From: Dyadobacter sp. LHD-138
GTDB taxonomy: Bacteria; Bacteroidota; Bacteroidia; Cytophagales; Spirosomataceae
Direction of reading: 5' to 3'
Assembly: GCF_030929615.1 (NCBI RefSeq)
Contig: NZ_JAVFVU010000040.1
Location: 1 to 64,000 of the forward strand
Length of the DNA: 64,000 bases
The notes beneath the pieces were generated by a model. The model ran no database searches. It had not been told where the DNA came from and saw only the letters and a list, made by a program, of their open reading frames with translations. A program made the position numbers and the translations under genes. Within the stretch, counting starts at the first letter, position 1, and each line of letters begins with the position of its first letter. Positions 53,769 to 61,756 of the stretch are shown one piece after another.

Positions 53769-56700
53769 ATGACTAAACCCACAAAAAGAAGTATCACCGG
53801 ATTGCTGCTCGCATTTGGATTAATGGCCGTTGCTTTCAGTGCTTTCCAGTTCAGTGTATCCGAATCGCTGAAAGTAAGTAAAGGATCGAGGATTATTTTA
53901 CTGGGAAATAATCTTGGATCAAGGATGATGAATTATGGCCATTTCGAAACCGAAATGCAGGTTCGTTATCCGGATAGTTTGCTGTTTATACGAAATATGT
54001 GTGATGGCGGGGATACCCCTGGTTTCAGACCGCACGCCAGTAGAAACCTGCCATGGGCATTTCCCGGTGCTGAGAAATTTCAGACGGAATATGCTAAAAA
54101 TTCGGCCAGTGAAGGGCATTTTGAAACGCCCGATGAATGGCTGACACGCCTTAAAACGGATGTGATCGTTGCCTTTTTCGGATATAACGAATCATTTCAG
54201 GGGAAAGAAGGGCTGGCTAACTACAAGGCAGAGCTTGATGCCTTTATCAAACATACTTTGAGTCAGAATTATAATGGCGTAACACCACCACAACTGGCCA
54301 TTGTTTCACCAATCGCTTTCGAAGATTTGTCTGGGAAATTTGATCTTCCCAATGGAAAAAAGGAAAACGAGAACCTTGCGCTTTATGCAAAAGGAATGAA
54401 AGAAATTGCTGAGCAGAACAAAGTTTTATTTGTTGATGCTTTTACGCCTTCGCAAAAATGGTATGCTGAAAGCAAGGAAGATTTGACGATAGACGGCTCT
54501 CAGTTAAATGAAGAAGGCTATAAAAAACTGGCTTTGCTGCTTTCTGATAATGTTTTTGGGAAAAACAAACCAAAGGCAGAAGCAAACCGGAAACTGGTTC
54601 TTGCAGCAGTGAATGAAAAAAACTGGATGTGGCATAATGACTATAAAATTCCCAACGGAGTACACGTGTATGGTCGTCGCTATAATCCTTTCGGCCCGGA
54701 TAATTATCCTGCGGAAATCGAAAAAATTCGTGAATTGACAGCAATTCGTGACCAGGCAGTCTGGATGGCCGCGTCAAAAGGAGAAAAGATGGATCTGGCT
54801 GCTGCCGATAAAAATACGAAACAGCTGCCTCCGGTGAAAACCAATTTTAATCCTGAAAAGAATGGAAGTCTTGAGTATTTGTATGGGGAAGATGCGCTGA
54901 AAAAACTCAAAGTGCCAGCAGGGTATAAAATTGAGCTTTTTGCCTCGGAAGAGCAGTTCCCGGATTTGGCGAAACCAATGCAAATGTCGTTTGATAACAA
55001 AGGTCGTCTGTGGGTTGCAACCATGCCGAGTTATCCGCATTACAAGCCGGGTGATTCAAAACCAAATGATAAGATCATCATTTTTGAGGATACCAACAAC
55101 GATGGGAAAGCTGACAAACAAACTGTTTTCGCTGATGGTTTACACCTTCCGTTGGGTTTTGAAATAGCCAAAGAAGGCGTTTATGTATCACAGGGTACGA
55201 ATTTTAAACTCCTGATGGATACCAACGGCGACGGCAAAGCAGATAAACAGGAAATTCTTTTAAGCGGGTTTGACGACCACGATACGCACCACAACAGTCA
55301 TGCGTTTACAGTGGATCCGTCCGGAGCGATTTATTCGGGAGAAGGTGTGTTTTTACATACCAACGTCGAGACTTCATACGGTCCCGTAAGGGCAACCAAT
55401 GGTGGTTTTTACCGTTATGCACCACAGCTTCGTAAGTTGGAGCGTACTGCGCAGCTGTCTATTCCAAATCCGTGGGGAATTGCTTTTGATGATTGGGGAC
55501 AGCCATTTTTTGCAGAAACTTCAAGTCCTGATGTGCGTTGGATGATGCCGGGATCGGTTTTGCCAAGATATGGTGAGGCTACCCATAAGTCGGTACAGCT
55601 GGTAGAGGATGCGCACCGCGTCCGTCCGACGTCGGGTCTTGAATTTGTGTCGAGCCGCCATTTTCCCGATGACATTCAGGGAGATTTCCTGATCAACAAT
55701 ACGATCGGATTTTTGGGTATGAAAGAACATACGCTGAAAGACGACGGAACGGGTTACGTCAGCAAACACCGCGCGGATCTGGTTGTCAGTGAAGACCGGA
55801 ATTTCCGTCCTGTGGACATGGAGTTTGCGCCGGATGGTTCGCTTTATCTGATCGACTGGCACAATATTCTGATTGGCCACATGCAGCACAATGCACGCGA
55901 TCCTTTGAGAGATCACTCGCACGGTAGAGTGTACCGGATCACATATCCGTCACGACCTTTGGTAAAACCAGCCAAAGTGGACGGTGCAAGCATTGAAGAG
56001 CTTTTGGAGAATCTTAAACTGCCCGAATATCGTACGCGTTACAGAACCCGCCGTGAATTGAGAGGCAGGGACGTAAACCAGGTTTTGTCTAAGCTGAATG
56101 TCTGGGTAGCTAAGCTGGACAAAAAGGATCCAAGATATGAACATCATTTGCTGGAAGGTTTGTGGGTAAGCTGGGGGATGGATAAAGTGGATCAGAAGCT
56201 TTTGAAGCAGGTTTTGAAAGCGAAAGATTATCATGCACGCGCTGCTGCGGTAACCGTAGTTCGTTACACGGGACATCAGGTGCCCGATCAGGCTGCCTTG
56301 CTTATGCAGGCTGCTATGGATGAAAATAGCCGTGTTCGTCTGGCAGCGATCGTCGCTGCGTCGTGGATTGGCAAGGAAAAGGGTTTACCTATTCTGGCAG
56401 AAGCGAAGAAAAAGCCGCTGGATGACTGGTCAATTCATGCCTATGAAACGGCCGTTGCGCATCTGAACGGAGTGCCTGTTAAGAAAGAAAAAGTAACAGT
56501 TGCAAAATCAGCATTGAAAGGCAAAGAGCTTCAGCTTTTCAATATGGGTAAAGAAATTTACGCCAAGGAAGGTTATTGCAGCACCTGCCATCAGGCCGAC
56601 GGTAAAGGTTTGACGGCTTCCGGCTTCCCGCCGCTGACTGCCAATAACTGGGTGCTGGGAAATGAAGACCGGTTGATAAAACTTGCTTTGAAAGGTCTGC

Positions 56701-56939
56701 TTGGACCGATTGAGGTGAGTGGTAAAAAATATCCGGGACAGGTTCCGATGACTCCTTTCGGAGGCTTGCTTAAGGATGAGGAAGTGGCTGCCGTGTTAAC
56801 CTACGTACGGAATTCCTTTGGTAATCAGGCGAGTGCGATTTCGCCGGAAAGGGTTCGAAAAGTGAGAGCAGCGACGGAGAGTAAAACAGATTTTTATTCT
56901 CCTGAGCAACTGATCAAGGAACATCCGATGGAAAAGTAA
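53769..56939 (+). CDS. SGNH-like/beta-propeller dehydrogenase/HEAT/cytochrome c fusion
   Basis: This 1056-residue protein has a membrane or signal segment (about 10-30), an SGNH-like domain (about 38-265), a PVC-type sorbosone dehydrogenase-like beta-propeller (about 375-720, starting VPAGYKIELFASEEQFPDLAKPM), HEAT-like repeats (about 735-905) and a C-terminal cytochrome c domain with haem site CSTCH (Cys937, Cys940, His941). The propeller should oxidise a sugar or alcohol and pass electrons to the haem. The SGNH domain looks inactive: the GDS serine is replaced (LLGNNLG) and the usual DxxH reads DGSQ. It follows the ThuA gene and is closed by a strong terminator. The substrate is not known. 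Confidence 0.9.
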   Translation: MTKPTKRSITGLLLAFGLMAVAFSAFQFSVSESLKVSKGSRIILLGNNLGSRMMNYGHFETEMQVRYPDSLLFIRNMCDGGDTPGFRPHASRNLPWAFPGAEKFQTEYAKNSASEGHFETPDEWLTRLKTDVIVAFFGYNESFQGKEGLANYKAELDAFIKHTLSQNYNGVTPPQLAIVSPIAFEDLSGKFDLPNGKKENENLALYAKGMKEIAEQNKVLFVDAFTPSQKWYAESKEDLTIDGSQLNEEGYKKLALLLSDNVFGKNKPKAEANRKLVLAAVNEKNWMWHNDYKIPNGVHVYGRRYNPFGPDNYPAEIEKIRELTAIRDQAVWMAASKGEKMDLAAADKNTKQLPPVKTNFNPEKNGSLEYLYGEDALKKLKVPAGYKIELFASEEQFPDLAKPMQMSFDNKGRLWVATMPSYPHYKPGDSKPNDKIIIFEDTNNDGKADKQTVFADGLHLPLGFEIAKEGVYVSQGTNFKLLMDTNGDGKADKQEILLSGFDDHDTHHNSHAFTVDPSGAIYSGEGVFLHTNVETSYGPVRATNGGFYRYAPQLRKLERTAQLSIPNPWGIAFDDWGQPFFAETSSPDVRWMMPGSVLPRYGEATHKSVQLVEDAHRVRPTSGLEFVSSRHFPDDIQGDFLINNTIGFLGMKEHTLKDDGTGYVSKHRADLVVSEDRNFRPVDMEFAPDGSLYLIDWHNILIGHMQHNARDPLRDHSHGRVYRITYPSRPLVKPAKVDGASIEELLENLKLPEYRTRYRTRRELRGRDVNQVLSKLNVWVAKLDKKDPRYEHHLLEGLWVSWGMDKVDQKLLKQVLKAKDYHARAAAVTVVRYTGHQVPDQAALLMQAAMDENSRVRLAAIVAASWIGKEKGLPILAEAKKKPLDDWSIHAYETAVAHLNGVPVKKEKVTVAKSALKGKELQLFNMGKEIYAKEGYCSTCHQADGKGLTASGFPPLTANNWVLGNEDRLIKLALKGLLGPIEVSGKKYPGQVPMTPFGGLLKDEEVAAVLTYVRNSFGNQASAISPERVRKVRAATESKTDFYSPEQLIKEHPMEK

Positions 56940-56956
56940 CAATATAGGTTTTATAC

Positions 56957-56999
56957 AAAAAACACGGGTGGCTGAATATTTCAGTCACCCGTGTTTTTT
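56957..56999 (+). terminator. Strong intrinsic terminator of the ThuA/cytochrome operon
   Basis: A stem of about 20 bp (56957-56976 with 56980-56999, one G-T pair) ends in seven T. The core is CACGGGTGGCTG. Confidence 0.88.
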
Positions 57000-57176
57000 T
57001 GTGTGGTTTAAATAAAATAAATCGGCGTTTTAGATAAGTTTGAACAGTAAATTTTAAGGATTGTAAACTTATTTTGTAGCTTAAAACTAAGCTGCCTGCA
57101 CCGCATCACATGCTCCGATTGTAATATTTTTCAAATAATTAGAAAAGGGGTAAAGTACAGAAATGTATATCGGGTA

Positions 57177-57211
57177 TTGCTAGGAAAACGACGGAAGAAA
57201 TCGTATCTTTG
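57177..57211 (+). promoter_or_regulatory. gyrB promoter
   Basis: TATCTTTG (57204-57211) is a perfect -7 element. TTG at 57177-57179 is 24 bases upstream, slightly distant for a -33 element. The stretch 57000-57176 shows no other clear feature. Confidence 0.5.
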
Positions 57212-57220
57212 TGTGTTTAA

Positions 57221-57245
57221 AAAGCCCGTAAATGGGCTCTTTTTA
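57221..57245 (+). promoter_or_regulatory. Terminator-like hairpin in the gyrB leader
   Basis: AGCCC (57223-57227) pairs with GGGCT (57234-57238) around GTAAAT and is followed by CTCTTTTTA. It begins about 10 bases after the predicted -7 element and ends about 20 bases before the ATG, so it lies inside the gyrB leader and could act as an attenuator. Confidence 0.4.
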
Positions 57246-57266
57246 TCGTAGAGTAAAACAAACTAT

Positions 57267-59222
57267 ATGGCAAACGAAACAGCGATTGAAGTAAATAATT
57301 ATTCAGCCGATAACATCCAGGTTCTTGAAGGGTTAGAAGCCGTACGTAAACGTCCGGCTATGTACATTGGTGACACTGGTTTTAAGGGAGTTCACCATTT
57401 GATTTGGGAAGTCGTTGATAACTCCATTGATGAAGCAATGGCTGGCTATTGTGACACCATCAACGTTACGATAGAAGAAGATAATTCCATTACTGTGCAG
57501 GATAATGGCCGGGGGATTCCTACCGGGCTTATGGCGAAAGAGAAAAAATCAGCACTTGAGGTCGTTTTAACCGTACTGCACGCTGGTGGTAAGTTTGACA
57601 AAGACACTTATAAAGTTTCAGGTGGTTTGCATGGTGTAGGGGTTTCCTGCGTTAACGCGCTTTCAATCCACTTACGTGTAGAAATCCATAGAGAGGGTAA
57701 GATTTTCGAGCAGGAATATAGCGAAGGGAAGCCTTTATACCCTGTTCGTGTGATCGGCGATTCGGAAAAAACGGGAACGTTTATCCATTTTAAACCGGAT
57801 GCATCGATATTCACCGTAACGGAATATAAATACGAAACGGTTGCGACCCGTTTACGCGAACTGTCCTTTTTGAACAAGGGTATCCGCATCACGCTGCAAG
57901 ACAAACGTGAACTGGATGAAAACGGCGTTCCGCGCGGTGAAGAGTTCCACTCACAGATTGGTTTGAACGAGTTTGTGCTTTATCTTGAAGGGACTCGCCA
58001 GGCGCTAATTCCTGAACCGATCTATATGGAAAATACCAAAGGTTCGGTTCCGGTTGAAATCGCGATGATGTATAATACATCTTACAGCGAAAATGTTTTT
58101 TCATACGTAAACAACATTAATACCATTGAAGGTGGTACACACGTGCAGGGTTTCAGGTCTGCATTGACCAGGACGCTGAAAAACTACGCAGATAAGTCGG
58201 GTGTACTGGCGAAAGAAAAAATAGAAATCAGTGGAGATGACTTCCGGGAAGGTCTTACGGCGGTTATTTCCGTAAAAGTTGCTGAGCCGCAGTTTGAAGG
58301 ACAGACCAAAACGAAACTGGGGAACTCAGAGGTTGTGAGTGTGGTAAGTCAGGTGGTGGCGGAAATGCTCGATACCTATCTTGACGAGCACCCTAAGGAA
58401 GCGAGGGTGATTATCGACAAAGTGATTCTTGCAGCTAAGGCCCGTATCGCCGCTAAAAAAGCACGTGAAATGGTGCAACGCAAGAACGTTATGTCAGGCA
58501 CTGGGCTGCCGGGTAAACTGTCTGACTGTTCTGAGACCGATCCTGAGGTTTGTGAGTTGTACCTTGTCGAAGGGGACTCGGCGGGTGGAACGGCCAAGCA
58601 AGGCCGTAACCGTGCATTCCAGGCGATATTGCCGTTACGAGGTAAAATTCTTAATGTTGAAAAGGCACAGGAATATCGTATTTACGAAAATGAGGAGATC
58701 AAGAATATGTTCACCGCAATGGGTGTGCAGATCGGAAAAGACGGTGATGAAAGAGCGTTGAATATTGACAAACTTCGTTACCACAAAATCGTGATCATGA
58801 CCGATGCGGATATTGACGGTAGTCACATCCGTACCCTGATCCTGACTTTCTTCTTCCGTTATATGAAGATTTTGATTGACAATGGTTATATCTACATCGC
58901 GCAGCCGCCTTTGTACCTTGTTAAAAAAGGAAAGGAAGAAAGATATTGCTGGACTGAACAGCAGCGTGAAGAAGCTGTGAGAGCGATTGGTAATGGACGT
59001 GAAGATCTGGTCAATATCCAGCGTTATAAAGGTTTGGGAGAAATGAATGCCGAACAATTGTGGAGCACAACTATGAACCCGGACGGAAGAAGTTTGAAAC
59101 AGGTATCCATTGAATCAGCTGCTGAGGCGGATCACTTATTTTCGATGTTAATGGGTGATGAAGTTGGGCCGCGGCGCGATTTTATTGAGAAGAATGCAAA
59201 ATACGCTCGTGTAGACGTGTAA
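57267..59222 (+). CDS. gyrB: DNA gyrase subunit B
   Basis: A 651-residue protein with the full GyrB layout: GHKL ATPase (about 1-220, with DNSIDEAMAG, DNGRGIPTG and GGLHGVGVSCVNALS), transducer domain (about 220-400) and TOPRIM domain (about 420-540, EGDSAGGTAKQGRNR and DADIDGSHIRTL), ending with the RYKGLGEMNAEQLW block of the GyrA-binding tail. With GyrA it supercoils DNA using ATP. The length fits the short GyrB form without the proteobacterial insert. gyrA is not in the window. Confidence 0.98.
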   Translation: MANETAIEVNNYSADNIQVLEGLEAVRKRPAMYIGDTGFKGVHHLIWEVVDNSIDEAMAGYCDTINVTIEEDNSITVQDNGRGIPTGLMAKEKKSALEVVLTVLHAGGKFDKDTYKVSGGLHGVGVSCVNALSIHLRVEIHREGKIFEQEYSEGKPLYPVRVIGDSEKTGTFIHFKPDASIFTVTEYKYETVATRLRELSFLNKGIRITLQDKRELDENGVPRGEEFHSQIGLNEFVLYLEGTRQALIPEPIYMENTKGSVPVEIAMMYNTSYSENVFSYVNNINTIEGGTHVQGFRSALTRTLKNYADKSGVLAKEKIEISGDDFREGLTAVISVKVAEPQFEGQTKTKLGNSEVVSVVSQVVAEMLDTYLDEHPKEARVIIDKVILAAKARIAAKKAREMVQRKNVMSGTGLPGKLSDCSETDPEVCELYLVEGDSAGGTAKQGRNRAFQAILPLRGKILNVEKAQEYRIYENEEIKNMFTAMGVQIGKDGDERALNIDKLRYHKIVIMTDADIDGSHIRTLILTFFFRYMKILIDNGYIYIAQPPLYLVKKGKEERYCWTEQQREEAVRAIGNGREDLVNIQRYKGLGEMNAEQLWSTTMNPDGRSLKQVSIESAAEADHLFSMLMGDEVGPRRDFIEKNAKYARVDV

Positions 59223-59250
59223 AAGTCAGCTCCCGTAGTGAGTAAGTAGA

Positions 59251-59287
59251 AACGGATGGCTGACTATGTGCAGGCATCCGTTTTTTT
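59251..59287 (+). terminator. Intrinsic terminator after gyrB
   Basis: AACGGATG (59251-59258) pairs with CATCCGTT (59275-59282) and is followed by more T. Confidence 0.75.
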
Positions 59288-59393
59288 ATTAAAAGATAAC
59301 AAAAACTTCATCTTGCTGGAAACAATATATAATCAGATTCGTTGCATTTTGTGACACACTAATGCGCGGATTGCTTAATTTTTTATTTTCATT

Positions 59394-61697
59394 ATGCCTG
59401 ACCATACCGATCCAATATCAAATCTTGAAAGGAGAGGAAGACTTTCTAGCTTGTTTTCCTTTTTTAAAAACCCAAAAGAAACCTCTATGGACGACACAAA
59501 ATTGGTAAGTCCCACGGAAAAGGTGAATACTTTGGTCCAGCAAAGCGACTTTATAAGTCGTGACCTTAGCTGGCTGAAATTTAATGACCGGGTGTTGGAT
59601 CAGGCAACAAATGAGGAAAGAAACCTTTTTGACAGACTGAAATTTCTGGCGATTACTTCTTCCAATCTGGATGAATTTTTTACAATCAGACTGGGTAGTT
59701 TGTATAATTACCTGGACTACGGAAAAGAACGGGTAGATTATTCTGGATTGAGAGAAATTCCGTTCAGAAAAATGCTCATGAGGGAATTACACGAATTCGT
59801 TCGTCTTCAAAATGAGTGTTATACCAATCAACTGCAACCGCTTTTTGCCCAGCACGGTTTTCGTGTGGTGGGAATGGAAGATGTTGCTGGGGATGAAACT
59901 GCCGCTATTGAGGAATATTTTGAACGGACGGTTTATCCAATGCTCACCCCGATGTTATTTGATTATACCCATGCTTTCCCCGTATTGCTGGCGAAAGTGT
60001 TGATATTGGGCGTAATCACACAGGTGAAAGGCACGACTTCCGAAGAAGACCGTAAACTGTCTTTTGTTCAGTTGCCGCCTAACCTCCCGCGTTTTTATGT
60101 GATTGAGCGTGAAGATGAGATTCTTTTCCTGCCAATAGAAAAAATTGTAAGGGCGCATATTTACAAGCTTTACCGCAATGTTGACATCGTTTCTACGAAC
60201 CTTTTCCGTATCATCAGAAACGGTGATTTCTCTTTGGAAGAAAGTGATGACATGGAGTCTGATTTCATTGATGAAATCAAACAAAAAATAAAAAACCGCC
60301 GTTTGGGGCGTGTGGTAAGTGTTACCATTGAACGGGACACGAATCCCGATCTGCTGAATCTGATTAAAAAACGTTGGGAAATTGATGATTACAACGTTTT
60401 TCCAGTTGACGGGATTATTGACTATACCTCACTTTGGGCGATTGTAAAGCATCCTGAATTTAAAGATCAGATTCCGCCTGTACGTGCTCCGGTGGCGCCG
60501 TTGGGATTGGAAAGGGAGCGGATTCCGGACGTTTTTGAGGCGATGAAGGAAAGAGATATTCTTTTGCATCATCCCTACAATAATTTTGAGCCTGTCCTTC
60601 AATTGCTGGAACAAGCCGCGGATGATCCCAAGGTACTTTCCATCAAGCTGACGATTTACCGTTTAGCCAAAAACTCCCGCGTGACCGATGCGTTGTTACG
60701 TGCCGCGGAAAATGGGAAACACGTGGCGGTTTTATTTGAAGTAAAAGCACGGTTTGACGAAGAGAATAATATTCGTGAAGCACAGCGCCTTCAAAAAGCA
60801 GGTTGCTTTGTGATTTATGGTATCGGTCAGTTAAAAACGCATACGAAGCTTTTGCTGATTGTCCGTAATGAAGGCAACAAAGTGCTTCGTTATGCGCATT
60901 TGTCAAGTGGTAATTATAATGAGGATACGTCCAGGTTATACACTGACACCGGGCTTTTGACCACCAATGAAGAATATACCCAGGATATCTCCGAATTCTT
61001 TAACGTAATTACCGGGCATTCAAGTCCGACAGAATATCAGAACCTGATCACGGCCCCGCGTTACATGCGCAATAAGCTCATTGAGCTTATTCGTAAAGAG
61101 GCAGAAAATGCGAAAGCGGGATTGCCTTGCGGAATTTGTATCAAAATAAATTCGCTGGAAGACAGGGAGACAATCCTGGAACTTTATGCGGCTTCGCAAG
61201 CGGGTGTACCCGTGCGACTGATCGTGCGTGGTATGTGCTGTCTGCGTCCAAGAAGAAAAGGGCTGAGTGAAAATATCTCGGTACGTTCGTTGGTAGGGGA
61301 CTTTTTGGAGCATTCACGGATATTCTATTTCCATCAGAATGGGGAACCTTTGGTGTACGGAGGCAGTGCTGATGCGATGGTGCGCAGTTTTGACCGCCGT
61401 ATTGAATCGCTGTTCAAACTTGTTGATATTCGTGTGAAGCAGGAAGCGATTCACATTCTCTATTTCAGTTTGATGGACAATGTCAATGCCTACGAAATGC
61501 AGGAGGATGGAAGTTATGTCAAATGCCAGGAGCCGGGTGAAGAGCCGCTGAATATCCACAAAGCGTTTTTTGATGTGACGCTGGAAGAGGTTCTGAAGGT
61601 GAAACTTTTTGTGCCGGATCAAAAACCGGCCGACACTATAGAAGAAGATATAGCCAAACAACAGTCAGCGGAGCCTGAGCAGCAGGTAGCTGAATAA
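59394..61697 (+). CDS. ppk1: Polyphosphate kinase 1
   Basis: A 767-residue cytoplasmic enzyme that makes polyphosphate from ATP reversibly. The N-terminal domain has RDLSWLKFNDRVLDQA (about 55-70), the head domain follows, and the two catalytic domains hold the histidines: His483 in LKTHTKLLLIV (autophosphorylated) and His640 in FLEHSRIFYF. The length is about 75 residues above the E. coli enzyme, with N- and C-terminal extensions. The ATG at 59394 is used; an in-frame ATG at 59487 would give a shorter start. It converges with the MurF-Alr gene across a perfect long palindrome. Confidence 0.96.
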   Translation: MPDHTDPISNLERRGRLSSLFSFFKNPKETSMDDTKLVSPTEKVNTLVQQSDFISRDLSWLKFNDRVLDQATNEERNLFDRLKFLAITSSNLDEFFTIRLGSLYNYLDYGKERVDYSGLREIPFRKMLMRELHEFVRLQNECYTNQLQPLFAQHGFRVVGMEDVAGDETAAIEEYFERTVYPMLTPMLFDYTHAFPVLLAKVLILGVITQVKGTTSEEDRKLSFVQLPPNLPRFYVIEREDEILFLPIEKIVRAHIYKLYRNVDIVSTNLFRIIRNGDFSLEESDDMESDFIDEIKQKIKNRRLGRVVSVTIERDTNPDLLNLIKKRWEIDDYNVFPVDGIIDYTSLWAIVKHPEFKDQIPPVRAPVAPLGLERERIPDVFEAMKERDILLHHPYNNFEPVLQLLEQAADDPKVLSIKLTIYRLAKNSRVTDALLRAAENGKHVAVLFEVKARFDEENNIREAQRLQKAGCFVIYGIGQLKTHTKLLLIVRNEGNKVLRYAHLSSGNYNEDTSRLYTDTGLLTTNEEYTQDISEFFNVITGHSSPTEYQNLITAPRYMRNKLIELIRKEAENAKAGLPCGICIKINSLEDRETILELYAASQAGVPVRLIVRGMCCLRPRRKGLSENISVRSLVGDFLEHSRIFYFHQNGEPLVYGGSADAMVRSFDRRIESLFKLVDIRVKQEAIHILYFSLMDNVNAYEMQEDGSYVKCQEPGEEPLNIHKAFFDVTLEEVLKVKLFVPDQKPADTIEEDIAKQQSAEPEQQVAE

Positions 61698-61756
61698 GGA
61701 ATAAAAGTAAAAAGCCGTTTGAGATTGTCTCAAACGGCTTTTTACTTTTATTCCTT
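61696..61756. terminator. Perfect 29-bp inverted repeat spanning both stop codons
   Basis: Bases 61696-61724 and 61728-61756 are exact reverse complements around a three-base loop (TTG). The centre (AAAAAGCCGTTTGAGA with its partner) is a classic bidirectional terminator. The outer arms extend over the ppk stop codon (61695-61697) and the last codons and stop of the MurF-Alr gene (61748-61756). Confidence 0.9.
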
